Positions 1 to 15,300 of a stretch of 64,000 nt of DNA are shown piece by piece. The notes under the pieces are model-generated. The model was not told the DNA's origin, did no database searches, and saw only the letters and a list, made by a program, of their open reading frames with translations. The DNA comes from Galaxea fascicularis (taxonomy: Eukaryota; Cnidaria; Anthozoa; Scleractinia; Euphylliidae), in the NCBI GenBank assembly GCA_948470475.1, contig OX419335.1, forward strand, positions 34,882,819-34,946,818, given 5' to 3'. A program made the position numbers and the translations under genes. Each line of letters begins with the position of its first letter. The stretch's first letter is position 1.

Positions 1-3000
1 GTTTCTGGAGTGGAAAAGAAAATTCTTCAGTCATCACAGTAAGCTCTCCTTCTCTCATTCGCTTTTTTCACCGATCCCATAGTACAGTTCATTTTGGGGG
101 GGTATTTGCATTAAAACAATGGACAATCAGTTCACTGAAGCATGATACAGTCCCAAGAGTAAATAACTTGTATTGTTTTTATGTAAAGAACCCCCCAAAA
201 CGTGTTGCATTATGAGATAGTGAAAACAGCCAATTGTCACCCCCAATTTTCTTGTGCCTGAAATAAAATAAGAGAGAACCAAATAGAGAGATTTCTTGCC
301 AGCTATCAAATGAAAGCAACACTGTGACAAAAAGGTAAAGCTTGTGGGGTGTGTATAGGAGAAATGTTGGTTTTGGGGACGAACTCAGCCCACATGAGAT
401 GCCGGATCGGAGAATTGAACCTGAGCCACATTTGTGGGAGGCGAGTGCTGTCACCTCTATGTTATCCCAGCCCTCCCCCCCCATCAAGTGACCATCAAGT
501 ATTGTCTGTGAAGTTAACAGCTGATGTTCTCTTTTCAAGATCCAGAAGTATCAAGTGGGCATAACCTCACCATTGCTCTTATTAGCAGAAATGATAATGT
601 GACAAAGTTAGTTAGTCAAAAGGTAATTCTGTTTCCTGTAGTGGTTACATGATTGAATTATATGCACTATACATATGCATGTGCCATTGTTATTTTAATT
701 ATTGGTATAGGTTTTGATTGGTTTAAGACTTTTTGACATCTTTTTTTTTGGCAACTTTCAGTTTTTCAAGGTAAAATAAAAAAACACATTTATAACTAAA
801 TCAAGTTGACACATACATTGTCAGTACTAATTTGCAAGAAGGGATTTAATTAATTTATAACTGCTGGGAATTAAGAAAGCCAATATTTTTGCAAGGTTAA
901 AAAAGTTCCAAAAAAATTGTTAATAACTTAATTAGGTTGATAAATCTGGGGAATTAACTGAAGGGTTCTGGTTTTGTCAACTGATTTTCAGGAAAATAGA
1001 CAGTCAAGGAGCTGATCTCATACTGTACATTATTAAATATTAAATTGTACCCTTTTTCCACTGGTTAGGTAGAAATGACTTTCTGCAAACCACTGGGTTC
1101 TGGGAAACAATGTTCAAGTAGCAGAAAGCAGTTGTTCTCTATAATTTATAGACAGTGGGAGTGTCTACCATTGTCTGACCTTAACACCCCAAGATTAATG
1201 TCCTGTTTTTTTCTGTATCTATGGAGATGTACATTATTGTTGAACATTGTGCAGAATGCTCTTGACGGTTTTCCAAAGCTGCCAGTAATCTAGCTGAGAG
1301 TGCATGTTTGACTCACAAATCTAGAATACATGTTCAGTTGCTGGAACATTTTTAAAGCTGCATTCACATTCCCCTGTTCATGAATATGCTGCTTCCAGCC
1401 TGATCAAGCTGATACACTTAAGAACCCATGATTTTTTGTACTGGTAATTCAGGTTGCAAGAGTCAACTGTTCTTCCGCAACCAATGAAAAGGACCAGACA
1501 CTAATTGATGTAGAAAAGACACTAAACTTTTCTGCAACAGATGAGTCAGTATCTTCTTCTGTACTAATAATATTTTTGCCTATTTAGTTATTTATAATTT
1601 AAAGCTATTAGTGTATGATAAGTACTTTTGTCTGACTGAATGTCTGTCCACTTTGTTGAAAATTCTGTTTGAATGTTTTGGTCACTGTTGCCATTAGCGA
1701 GTCTGATCCCTGAAAAACTAGCATCAAGGCTACATTGCGGGGAGAAAAATGACTCTCCATTGTAGCTATGGACAGCTGTTGCCAAAGAACTTGAGGTGCA
1801 AAAGGGCTCAACGGTGGGCTGAATAAGGGCCACTCAGTTTTTCAAAATCTTGTGCAAACTGATAAAAATAATGGGCCTTGTCTCCTGGAATGAAGTGTCA
1901 AAGCCAGTTTACCAGTATTAGTGTGCGCAGTTTGAAGCTGACAGAAAAAAAAATCACAAGTGACTGATACAATGTTTCAGTTTGTCTTTTTTCAGACCTC
2001 GATTGTTTTTTCTTTTGGCATATAATCCATAACAGCTTACTTGAACATTAACTTACACTTTCCCCATTTGTTCCCCCAAGCGAGTTTACAGTTTTAAGCT
2101 TATTTAAAATTAAATGGTAATTTGACATGCAGTTTGTATACCCCATGTTCCAAATAAGTGTTTTAAATATTTATTGCTTTTATTGCTTTTTATTACTGTT
2201 ATTGTTGACTCAAGTGTTCCATGATTGTTTTTGATGATCTTCAAATGTTTTAAGATTTCAGATTTCCTATTGGATGTTTTTCACAATTATGCACATTTTA
2301 TATTTCACACCACAAAATTCTGCAGTCAATGATTTTGTGTTGACTTAGTTTTTGTGTTTTTGTACTTTATTATAGAGTGACCGATTTGATGTTGGCTTTG
2401 AACACTTCATATCCAATTGCTATCTCCATGAAATACTATGTAGAGTCTGTGACAAGTAGTCATAATGTAAGCAATCACTTCTTTGGTGTTTTAGATTTTT
2501 AAAAGGGATGTGCCAAGAGAATCTTCATTCATGTTTTGGTGAAGATTTTGGTAAAGTTACATGATAATAAGAAGTTTCTTCTATTTAAACTACCAGTGGA
2601 TTGACAGAAAAGTAAAATGTCAAAGTGAAATTTGGAACATAAGGAATGGGCCACAAAATTACTTTCTAATTCACTATTACTTCAGTATGTGAGCCAAGCA
2701 TGGGATCCATATACGGATAACCTATCAAACATGATCGAAAAGATACAGGGGCGTGCTGCGCGCTTTGTGACATCTGATTACCAGAATTGTAAACTTGGCA
2801 GTGTCCCTACACTTTTAACGGATCTCAGTTGGAAGTCGCTAAAGATCAGGAGGGAAGTAGACAGACTGTCTTCTCAAAAAGGGTTTAGAGAACAACGCAA
2901 TCCTGCCCCTGGATGAATTATCAAAGCCGGCCAGAAAGACTAGACATATGCACAATAGATGTTACTCCATGGTTTATTCTCTCACTAACGTATTGAAATT

Positions 3001-6000
3001 CAGTTTTGTGCCACGCACAATTAGAGATTGGAATAATCTACCACATAATGTTGTAGAAATTGCGGACGATGCTAAGTTCCGCAAATTATTGTTATCTATG
3101 TTTCTCTAGGAACCCGCTAACCCGAGATGTAAATTATATCATTCATATGTGAACGAGGTTACATCAATAAAAGAAGTGAAGTGAAGCTAAGAATAATTTG
3201 GAAATCAAGTTGGTGCCACATTTGCACCTTGACCATCCCATAGCTTAAAAGATTTTATGGGTGTATAAAAATAATTTGGCTGTTATTGTTGAGCAGCTGC
3301 CATAGAGAAACATTGGATGTCTTTGGATCTACACCTCGGGCTAAAAATGGATGGCAGTGTTTCTTTTTAGTAGTTTTTGTGTGGTTTACACAAAGTGTGT
3401 AGCCACATTATGGCACAATCAGATTTATTTATTTGTCCACGAGAGTCGAGCACCTGTTAAGTGGTCTAGTAAGCCACACATGTACGCATTGCGGACCTAT
3501 TTGTTTCTATGTTGTATCGGTGTATTATATATATAAACTCTTGAGTGCAAGAGTTATTTTAAATCTCTTGTTCAATGTACATGTAAAGTTGGTGGTCTGT
3601 GATAAGTAAGGTTTCTTTGATGCAGGTTATAACAGTTGCAATTGTCATCTTAGTTGGAGTCTACGTGCTTATCATATTTGAGGTACAATAGTTTGAATGG
3701 GGATATCATTTGTACTGTTAAAAACTAGATCACTGAATAATGCAATTCTGGAGTTTTGATTGGCTTAGCCATCATGGTATATGAACCATTGTACCATGCC
3801 CTATTTTGTTTTTCATAATTTGTGTTGTGATAAAACAATTAACAGTTGTGCTGGTTGGATATGAGATGGTTAAAGCCAGCTTGTCTTGTCTGCAATATGC
3901 CATCTCAAATCCAGTGTGTGCTTGTGGAATAATGTAGCAAACGTGAATGTATTTCAGATTTTCCTTGAACTTCACAGGTGGAATTCTTAACATTATAAAA
4001 TAAGTAATCACATGTGCAAAAAAAAAAAGCACAGAACAGGGGCGGATCTAGCATCTTTTGAAAGTGGGGGCCGATTGGTGCTACTTTCTAGGGGGGTCTA
4101 GGGGGTTTGGGTACTCTTACATGCACTCTGGTGCAATCTGGAACGTAAAAGATCAGGATTCCATATTGAATAAAATTATAAGTTGTGGTTATAATGATGC
4201 ATGGTTTGTGACTCTTCACTCCAAAGTCACAACAGCCTTGGAAGAAACAAATGAAGAAACGATATCTAACCATAATATGGGAGCTAATCAAACATGATTG
4301 ACTAAATGCAATTGCACTATAATTGACAAAATGATAAAATTATTGTATATTTTGACAAAAAAAAATCTCTGATGAACTGAAAGGGGGGGCTGCGACCGCC
4401 TCGCCCCCCCCACTAAATCCGCCCCTGCAGAAAAAGTAAAGGTAATTTCACAGTTTTCTCAATGAACAGTTTTGCAACTGCATTAACTTGCTAATTACCA
4501 AGATTCATGTTTGTGAGAAAAATGTGTCATTTTGCAATAATTATTACTTTGTCACAGCTTGTGCACAGAGCAACTGCAGCAATGCTGGGCTCCCTTGGTG
4601 CGTTATCTGTTCTATCATACATCGGCAAGGTAAAATTTCATTACTATTGTTTAATTATTGTTTGTGTACAGCATGTTGTTATAGACTTGTAATATCATCA
4701 TCCTTATACCTTATCTGGTTATCAATAAAGGAGAGCATTCTGAATGCATGCTTTCCTTAGTGGTCAAAATCTTGCTATTGCTCTTGGACTGATTTTTCAA
4801 GTAAAAGGTTGGTGCTTTGAATATACAGATCCGTAACACACCTTGCATAGTATCAATTGGTGTCGTAGTAACGTTGCACTTTGTTTACACTTCAGAGACC
4901 ATCGCTGAAGACCGTTTTAACTTGGGTTGAGTGGGAGACTCTTTCTCTTTTGTTTGGAATGGTAGGTCGCTTTAGATCTCAGGCCCGGCCAGGGGTTTTG
5001 GGTATACGGTATCCCGGGCCGTTTTAATTCAGGTATATGGTATTTTTTGGTCAAGATTCGGGTATAAAGTATTTAGTTTTTCCTGTATTTTAGGTATTCA
5101 GATTAAGATTTTACTTATTCATTTTCAGGTATTTAGTATCGTTTCAAAATAATTTTAGGTATTAAGTATCATGATTTTCAGGTATATTGGTATCCCACTA
5201 CTTCCCCTGGCTGGGCCTGAGATCTGAACATATGGCTACCTGCATGCGAACGTATAGCTAACTCACAGACTAGTTAACCCCTTTAACCTCCAAGAGTGAT
5301 CAATGTTTAATTTCTCCTCATGGCAACACTGTTTAGTCAAACATTAAGGTTCTGAGAAAAAAGGAAGTGATCAACAAGTGACAATGGTCTTGATTGTTTA
5401 ACAAATTCTCACCATCATCACCATACAAAATGTATGTAGAACACTGTGGAGAATATGAATACTGATATTTAGGGGGTAAAGGGTTAAACAGATTATTACA
5501 TCCGGGAGATAATAGGTGGGTTCGCACTAGACCCTCAAATGCACTTCAAGTGTACTTGAGTTCAAGTGCACTTTCAAGTGGGGACTAAGTACGATCAGTC
5601 ATACAAGTGAAACGAGAACCGTTCACTCACAAGTTCATCTCAAGTGCACTTCAAACACAATTCAAGTGCACTTAAAATGTCTAGTGTAAACCCACAGAAT
5701 GTTGAAGAGAATCCTTTCAGTGCAAAAGAAACTTGCAATGTTGTAATTAGCTGCGTGTCTTTTTAATGTTATGGTTGTTGTAACAGCCACGCGGTCGGTT
5801 CCCAAAGACCCGTTTGTTTCAATTAGGGTCAGAGGTGGAGGAAAGGGGAGGACAAAGTGTTTTCTTTTTTTGTCGTAAAATGGGGTTTAAGTGGGACACT
5901 TTAACTAAAGGAACTACTGTATAGTTTTGCGAACATTTTGGGGAATAAAAAAGGCAAAAAATTTTTTTTCCTTCCCTTTTTGTCTTTGTAGATGATTCTT

Positions 6001-9000
6001 GTTGCTGTTTTTGCTAAAACTGGATTTTTTGACTACGTAGCACTGAAGGTTGGATAAAGCGTTCTTATGATGCTTAGCATTAATTATATTTGACTAGAGT
6101 AGGGTTTGAATGTAACAAAATAGGAGAGCAAACTTGGTACTTTAATAATACAATTCCTGAAAACTTGGTCCTCTCGCGGCGCAGAAGGCCCTGAAATCAG
6201 ACCAGAGGTGATACGGCTCATCGTGGCAAATAATATGCAGTGAGATTTATCCTCGATTTAGTTTCAGAATGTAGTTTGCATATAAGGCGTTGTGAAGTGT
6301 TTAATAGAGGTTGTTGCATCAGATTTGTTACTAACGCCACTGAGTAAAATGATTTCAAATTATTTTCGGAGCTGGTTAGTTTTGGAATGAAATTAAAAGC
6401 CGGCCATTCGTTTTTTATAACATGTATTTTTGTGTTTTGTGAGTATGTTCTTGTATCGTATAGATCAGTGTCAACTGATTGCCTTGGCATTTTGATGTGA
6501 TTTTCCACGGTTGCGACGAAGCAGAGATAGCACCGTTGACTGCATGGTAAATCGTGGATTTTTAGCTGCAAACGTCGCGTTTATTATGCACACAGAAAAC
6601 GATTCCGTCGTCTCCTTCACCCATTCTATTGCATACACTTGGTGCTGTTGTATTGTTTTAACGTTTATGTACGGTGTTTAGGCATACAAGCTGTCAAGGG
6701 GGCACGTGTGGTGGCTTATTACTCTTCTGTGTGCCTGTACGGCACTTATTTCAGCAGTCTTGGTAAGGAAACACTGTCGTAGTATGTAACAGTTGACAAG
6801 CATAGATTAACAAAACAAGTGAATGTGTCTAGGTAAGCTGAAAGCCACTCATTAGGCATTATGGCCACGTGGTAGCGGGCAGGCATTACCCTTTAAATCC
6901 ACCAAATAAAGTTTTGAGCCCGAGCATTAGCAGCCACGGGCAGCTGTTTGGGCCTTGTCAGGCCTCATCAGCATGGAGTAATTAATTTGTTAGGTTTTCT
7001 TGTCACTCTAAGGCCCGGTTCAAACGTCGAACTTTACATGTGCCAAATCTAACGCAAATGAGGGAAAACAATAGATTTTTCTCATTTGCATTAGATTCGG
7101 CACATGTGAAGTTCGACGTTTGAATCGGGCCTAAGGCTCATCCCACAAGTTTCACACTTTCAATTAACTAATTAACGTAGTATATTCAGTCCGCTGGTTA
7201 GCTAATCAGCCAGTCAGTCAGGTAGGGCCTGGCTAAACTAGGAAACATTGTTTCCTTGGGATTGCTGCTCAGGTGGCTAAACTACGAAGCATTTGTTTCG
7301 GAAGCAAAATTTGCGTGTTTTCGCAACCATGTGTCCTAGTTTAGCCAGACCCTTAATCAACCGTGTAACCAACGCCAGCAAGGAAGCCATAGCGTGGAGT
7401 TGGTGCCTTCCTTTCTTTGTTTTGGCCAAACGAAAGCACTCTTACTTTTTATTTTACTGACATACTTTTAGGATAATGTGACTGTCATTCTTCTTTTTAC
7501 ACCTGTAACGGTCACGTAAGTAGTACCATCCCTTCTTTTATTTTTCCTGTTCGTATCTTTGTTAATTAGGTCGCGTACTTGTTCTTTCTCTCGGTTATCG
7601 TTTGTTTACCTTATTCGTGCGCTTTGAGTCCGTGCCTTAACTTATTTATGTAATATTCTATTTACAAACGGTTTGCTCGTCTGTTCATTTGTTTGCTGGT
7701 TTCCTTGATCATTTGTTTCTCTTTCTTACGTGATTTCGTTCTTTGTTCATGCGTTCATGCGTATGTTCGTCCGTTTAAGTATTAAAGCTTTTGTTTAGCC
7801 TGGGCTCTTGCAGACGAAGAAATCAACTCTTGACTGCCAGGCTTGCATCCTTCAAACCTTTCGAGCTACACATCCGCTGGTCTGCTCACCCGCCTGTTCG
7901 TCCATTGGTCGATTAATTCGTTTATTCCATTTAGAGTTTTAAAACCCGTTAAAGTAACTTTTTGGCAGTGTCGTTCATTATCTTATTCATTGTCTAAACT
8001 AATTAGCTTTTTTACCATTTGCCTCTAATATCTAGAATTCATCAGTCTGGGATGGTTCCTGTTTTCTCCTTCTCCTCTTTCCCTTTGCCGTGTGGACCTT
8101 AACAGGGTGTCAAGTTCCTATTTTTTCCTATTTTGTGGCCTGCCTCCTATTTTCTCCTATTTTTTTCATGAAATTCCTAGTTTTTCCTATTTTTTTAGGG
8201 TCTTACTAGGTACACAGAAACATTTTGAAATATTTGAAATAAAATTGCCAGTAAAATTGATAAATTCTACAAAAAACTGAAACTTCATGTCAAAAAAAGA
8301 CCAGTTTGAAGCCTTTATAGTGATTTCTTCTGAAACTCGTGCCCAGACTTTCTCAGTGCTTTTGATTGTTGATGTTCAAAAGCCGTGGTTGGCTTTTATT
8401 GTAAGGAAGACATACATTTGGTGACAGTGAACTTTGATATTGCTTCAGTTTGTCAAAAAAATTATTGTTGCTTATCATTCTCACAGTTTTAAAGGACTAA
8501 TAAATCATCATCTTGTGAAGTATCTAATGAAATTTGGAATCTGGTAATTGTTGTAGGATGAGTTGTGCTCGGTAACACAGGTGGTAACACTTGTTTTTGT
8601 TTATACGGCAATGAATTGTGGATGTATGCCATGGTGCCTGTTAAATATTTAAGCGTTGGGTTGTGGAACAGAGTTGCTGTTGGGAGTGTTAAGAGGATAG
8701 AACTCAAAGAAATCCTCCTATTTTTTTTCCTATTTTGGGGTGAGAATTCCTATTTATTTCCTTTTTTTGGCCACTGTCATTCCTATTTTCCTATTTTCTA
8801 AGTGTCATTTGTCACTTGACACCTTGCCTTAAATATTTCTTTCTTTTCCCTTACTTTGACATTTAACTTAATCCCAGAAGCGTTCGCCAGCATTTTTTCC
8901 AAGTTAAACCGGCGAATTGGAATGACCGCAAAAGTTACAAAAACGAGAAGTTAAATTTTGAAATGACGTTTTCGTTGCCGTCTCGGTTGTCGTTGTTTAA

Positions 9001-12000
9001 GCTCCCTAATAATGAATTTAACACTAAAAACAACATTAGTCCATGGGCTAAAACTCGAAAAAGGCACTTAAAGGAAAACTCAAGACACGCGGGGTACAAG
9101 GATACTTTAGACGTACATATGGTTATAGGATTAGTTCACAATGCTCAAAAGGACTGTGGACATCATATGACGTTTACACAATTTTCCTATCATGTTTTGT
9201 TTTTTCAGTGTTTCACAAAATGATATAACATTCTCGTTTACCAGGTTATGTCAAGTACTGAATCTCAATCCTACGCCTATCCTTATAGCCGAAGTAGTAT
9301 TTTCCAACATTGGCGGAACAGCAACAGGTAATGAATGTAGTACTGTTCTTCGTAAAATCGCGATGAGGTCGTAAAAATCATGATTGCGAGGTTCTGTTTT
9401 GTTACGAAACGCAATGATTGTTCATGTGGTTGCCAGTTACGCCGGAGTGCAAACACAAATCGCGTTGGTTCGTACGGATCCGTTTTTTGTTTGCAAGTTT
9501 GGGTAATGCAGCAAAAGATCACGAGCACCGTCTGGATTACAATCGAACTCTGCTTTCGGACACCTCCCTACACCAAACCATGGTGCGTGCGATTTCCCCA
9601 TTGAATCTGTACTGGGACGCCTCGTAAGCGGACACGTCGTTGAAGCACCACCGACAGATCTCTTGAAAATCGATCTCAAACGGCCGTAATTATCCCATTT
9701 GTATCACAACCCTGTCGATTTGTTGCTTCATTTAGCGGCAAAGTCCAGTCCTCATATGTTTTTGACGTCATATTGCTAAAACAAATCCGCTGTTTTGTTT
9801 TGTCATGCAACCTTGACTTGCGCATTCCAGTTGAAGATTTGACTGGCACAATCTACACCCCACCCCTCCCCCCCACCTTCGCGGTGCATTTAGTCTTTCA
9901 ACCTCCTGAAAGTAGGCAACGTGCTCGTACTCGAGGGTGTTCGCTTACGAGAGGTCTGACTGCAGTCCCAAAACAGCCGCGCCCCTAGAAGCTTCTTGTT
10001 GGTGGCTTTTTTATTTCAGTGCTTTGTTACTAACCGAAATACCCAGATGATAAATTGCAAACCGTCTTGCGTTGTTGGTTTTTGTTTTTGTACAGGGATT
10101 GGTGATCCTCCAAATGTAATTTTGGTTTCTAACGAGGACCTCAAAGCGGTATGTTACTGAAATTCTAAATTTACGTCGATTTTGCTTTGTTTTGTCTTGT
10201 TTTTTCCGCTTTATTAGACACATCAAAATAAATCAGTACATGTCAAGTAAAAAGAAAAGGAAAAAACGACAATGAACAAAACGACAGGTCCAGTGAGAAT
10301 TCGCAAAGCGGGATAACGAGACCCATGCGAGACACAACTCCTTAAACACCACTAAAACATATAAGATACAAGATAGAAATCTTAGTTAAGGGCGATGACA
10401 GTGGTAGACTCGAGAAAGATATTTATATGGCGATCGGCGTATAAAATCGCCTAGTGTGTCACCCCGTTAAGCAAGGAACTGAAGTGTTTTATTCCGGTAT
10501 GCAGGCTGCGACTGAGCTGCCGGCGATCACTTTCACTTTTACCGAATGTCATACACTTCAGTTGACGTTGTCGATGCTTTAGTCAGTGTCAAAGCTCTCA
10601 CTCCTTCCCTGGACAGCTCTCATCCTGGTGATTGCTCCTCACCAAGTCATGATAGTCGCGTGGTGAAACTTACTACCGTTTCCACAAAATGCGAAATCTC
10701 GCCATAGTATATAACAATTCGTCTTACACATGCAATGTTTGGTACTTCTGTAAAATGTCTTAATAACAGCTTGCTACCCCAGTGTACAAAACAACGTGGC
10801 AGTGCTATTTGTCTTTTAGAACAGAATCAACTTTGGAGATTTCACAAAACACCTTATAGGAGGAGTATTCATGTGCCTTTTGGTAGCGTATTTGGTGCTG
10901 AGGTAATGAGAATTCAAGGTTCGTCTTTCTACAAATGAAAAGATGGGCGTTGAGAAACGTCCCGTGGAAGGATTTTTATGTGAACAGTGCGTTTCTTTAA
11001 TGGTTTATGTGATTTGCTCAATAAACCATAATCCTGATAATTAAACATTCTCCCTGCAACGTTTTCAAGTAAGCTTCCTTCGTTGGAGGTGTATTAGCAC
11101 CTAAACTGCTTCACAGAAACTCAGCGGATGGTATATTAACAATTGCTTTATGTTTCACAGGAATTCTTAGGCTTTTGAATGGTGTTACAACTTTGAATGT
11201 TTCAAAACGTTTTCATTCTTAGCAAACATTTTTGAAACTCTTGAGTTTTAGGGAAGCCAAAGAAACCAAGTTTGAGGGTGCGCACGTAATAAAGTTCCAC
11301 TTCCTTGAAGCCTATTATTTCATCATGCGATTTATGACACTAGTGTATAGTTCTCAATCTCTTTCCCTCTCCTTTCCTCTCTCTTTCTCTCTCACAGGCT
11401 TCTCTATCGGAATGTGAAACTCGTCAAGGATGATCCACCGATTATCGAAGGTACTGATGCAATAGACTGCAGTTTCTATTGGTTTCCCGGCACAATAAGC
11501 CCACATGGAATGTTGGGAGAACACGAGAAAAGCTTGTAAAATACGAGTCGTAGGCGAGTGATTTACAACTGAGATGTGGCGCGTAGTATCACTTTGCAGC
11601 AGGCTGTCCAGTTGCTTTATTCAAAAACACGAGTTTGGGATACATGTGGCCGTAGCAGGCTGTCCGGTTGCTTTATTCAAAAACATGAGTTTGGGATACC
11701 TGTGACGCGTAGTATCACGCTGCGAGCAGGCTAACCTGTTGCTTTGTTCGGAAACTCTGGTTTGGGATGCCTGCGTAGCTGAACATATCTTTTATTCTTT
11801 TTTCTGAAGAGATGAAAAGAGAAGCGGAGATCTGGAAGAGATCTGCCGATCGGCTTCTAGTTTTCACAGCAGAGGAGAAAACTGTCAAACTGCTGTTGAT
11901 GCAGAAGGCGATGCAATTGGAGAACACCGTCAGGAACATGAAACAACGAACGTACGGGTCGCTTTTGTATTCTTTGATATACCAGTAATGACCAACATCT

Positions 12001-12358
12001 GACGTCTCTTTGCCGTATTACTACTTCGTCTGTAATACATGTTATGAGAATACAGCAAATGATCACCAGGGAACAGTTGAGTTAAAATTCAAAATTAATT
12101 TATTTGCATGAATTAACGTCCACGGGTTTGTTGTCAGTTCCAGACAAGAGGCTTTTGAGAGAAGTCTACACGAACTTGAGAGAAAGGTAATTAATATCTA
12201 TCTGAGCTTCTTTGAAGATGGTCTTCGTTTGTCTCTTAACTCGCCTTTGTCACACGGCGGCCATATTGTCCCGGTAGACCAAAAAAGCTTTGTGTTACCA
12301 CGCCAAGCCTCGCAGTCGAAACCGTGAGGGCGAGGCTTGGCGTGGTAAAACAAAGCTT

Positions 12359-12396
<38 letters not shown>

Positions 12397-15300
12397 AGGC
12401 GAACTATTGCTGCTACTGCTACTGATACTCAGCTACCACTACTAGATATACAAACACTACAACCACCACCCCCCCGCGGAAGAAGGAAGGCATCAGTACG
12501 CATGTCGAAAGTCAGCATCTCACTTTCATTGCTGGGGCTAATACTTCGCTTGCTTGTACGTGACGGATAACAACACAACATCAGTGCCCTTTTACATTAT
12601 TGGTTTCTCACAGAAAGGGGTGGAACAGTGGTCAGAGCACTTGCCTCCCACCAATGTGGCCCGGGTTCGATTCCCGTTCTCGGCGCCATGTGTGGGTTGA
12701 GTTTGTTTTGTTTTTGAACGAGTTCTCTTGAGCTCTTTGGTGTTACGTGGGTAAACAAATTACATCACATTACAGAAGCTCGGTTGGATATCTGTGCTTA
12801 TTTTTGCTACCTACTCCCCAACCCCTCCCTCCAAAGAGTATTTTTTTATTTGGTGAGGGGTGTCAGAAATGTTTGAAGTATATGTAGCCAATATGTTATT
12901 TTGCTGTCAAAGTAGCCCGCGGGAATCCGACTAAGAATTTCTGGGGGAAATCGCCGGCTCCCGGCCCTTAATACTCTTTATGATAGCCCTGCTACGGTTT
13001 TACAGCGGGTTCTATCCACTACGCCTACTAGTATTACTTATACTCCGGCGGCTATGCGGTAAATAAGATATATTTAACGCTGAGTACCCCATTGAAACAT
13101 AATTGTAGACTCAATTCAAGAAAGGGGAAAATACGCTTAGGATTTGAGAAACTGAAGGCTTTATTTACTCGAGTAGTTAGAACGAGGAAGTCCGAGTCGC
13201 TGTAGTGTATTTATTTTTACCTAGTGATAATCTTTTAAAATCATAAGTCGTTCGTGGGATCACCGTATGGACAGACAAGTAATCAAATTTTGTTCACTCA
13301 GTATATCATCAGGGATAAAGAACTGTTGATGAAGAGCTCGCTTGTCATCTGTGCGGTTATAGTTTTGTTTTTCATCCATGATTTGCTTGTGCATCTTGAT
13401 ATAGGTATGTTTCCTGTAATCTTGGTTGTTTCCAGTTTATTCTTGCACCGTGTTGTAACCTCTTGGTAAAGTTTAATATGTGTTGTTCATTTGCCTCGTT
13501 GGTCATATGTTGGTAGCCTTAGATAAAAAAGAAATGAATAAATGACCTTTATATAGCCTCAGCAGTATTTATAGCACACAAAGGCTAGTGGAGCCGAGCA
13601 GATACATGAGACAAATAATTCAGATAAACATACATGACCGGAGGCAAACCAGTTGGCTCTTTCCAAGGATGACCGAGGAGTTAAACCAGGGACTACCCAG
13701 ACGAGCACTAGCTAGTGGCCAGGGAGGGGCTTGCAATTGAACCCTCTAATACAATGTGAAAATATGAAAGTGATATATGTCTCCATCTAGGAGCTGGCTG
13801 CCAATGGTGGAAGCTGCTGGGTATCACAGGCACCCAACCTCCACTTCGCAACGCAGTTGTTAAAAGTGATATATTTAGCCCAAAAAGGCGAGCTATTGAA
13901 CCGTAAAAGAGTGGGCCATTAGATGGCTCGTGATGCCAAGGTGTATCTGATTTTGTCAAGCCGTACTGGTCAAATCAGTCTTGATACTTTCGGGTCATCT
14001 TTGAAAGTGAGAGTATACTCAGTGTCAGACACAAAACAAAATTGTCAATATTTCTTCACACCCTTACACAAAGTTGTTTGCTGAAAAGACTTTACGGCGC
14101 CTTTTCTTGCCAGGGTGGATAGCCATGCTTGGGGCCGTACTTCTGATCTTGTTGGCAGATATCACTCATTTTGAGGATCTCATGGAACAAGTCGAGTGGA
14201 CAACCCTGGTGTTCTTTAGCGGCTTATTCGTCTTAATGCACGTGAGTTTGAATGATCACTTATCAAAAAGAGAGGACAGGCTAGAAGCACCACAGAAGAG
14301 CACTATTCATGTTTTCTTCGACAACAACCCTTTGGTAGCTTAAAGGCTGGTTTTCACTGGCGACAATGTCGGAGTCGGAGACGGAGTCGTAATCAGAAGC
14401 GTAGAGCGTTATGTTCTAGTTAAAATCAAACTGACGGAGTCAGAAGCAGCAGGCTATTCCGCTTATGATTCCGTCGCTTGTATTCTAGTGAAAACTAGAT
14501 TGTCGGAGTCGCAAGCACTATTTGGGTATCAAACTGTAATCGGAAAGCGTTAGAACAAGCATGATTGTTCTCGTTGGTTCTTCCTCCGCTTCTGCTTCAC
14601 ACTTCGACAACATATGTAGTTTTCACTGAATCATAAGCGACGGAGTCATAAGCGGAGTCGGAAGAACGAAATGGAAACGTTCTGATTCTTCCGATTCCGG
14701 ATCGGTCGAGCTTATGACTCCGATCTTCAATTTTTACTTGGTCATGAGAGCCCTTATGACTTGGATGACGTCAAAACGTGATAAGAATAAAGAAGTATAA
14801 GTGAAACAAGCCGCAGGCGAGTAGCGCCACTGATGCTCTTGCCACGTTTTGACGTCCTCCGTGAGGTATCAGAGTACAAACGCACGTCACTAGTGACAAA
14901 TGGTATCTATTTCTTTCATACACTGCTTTTATCACTCTTCGACTCGTTACGTCACTTGTGCGTTTATACTTAAGTCGCAAACTCCTTAGACCAATCAAAG
15001 CGCGAGGTTACAGTATCCATTGTATATTGCTAACTATCTTACATTCTTTAGATTTGGTTCTTCTTATCTGACACATGCGTCTGTTTTCCTTACTAGTCTC
15101 TGGAGGAACTGGGACTTATGGATTATCTTGGCAACAAAACGTCAGATTTGATCGAGGTACTTTTTGCGCGTTTTCTCATTGGTTACTTCGCCCTCCTCCT
15201 CACTTCCAAGCCGATGGACTTTCGACATTGATTGCGTAATTGCGCGTGATAGGTCTTTCCGTTGTGACGACGTGCTTCTTGTCAGTAATCGCATGGGCCC

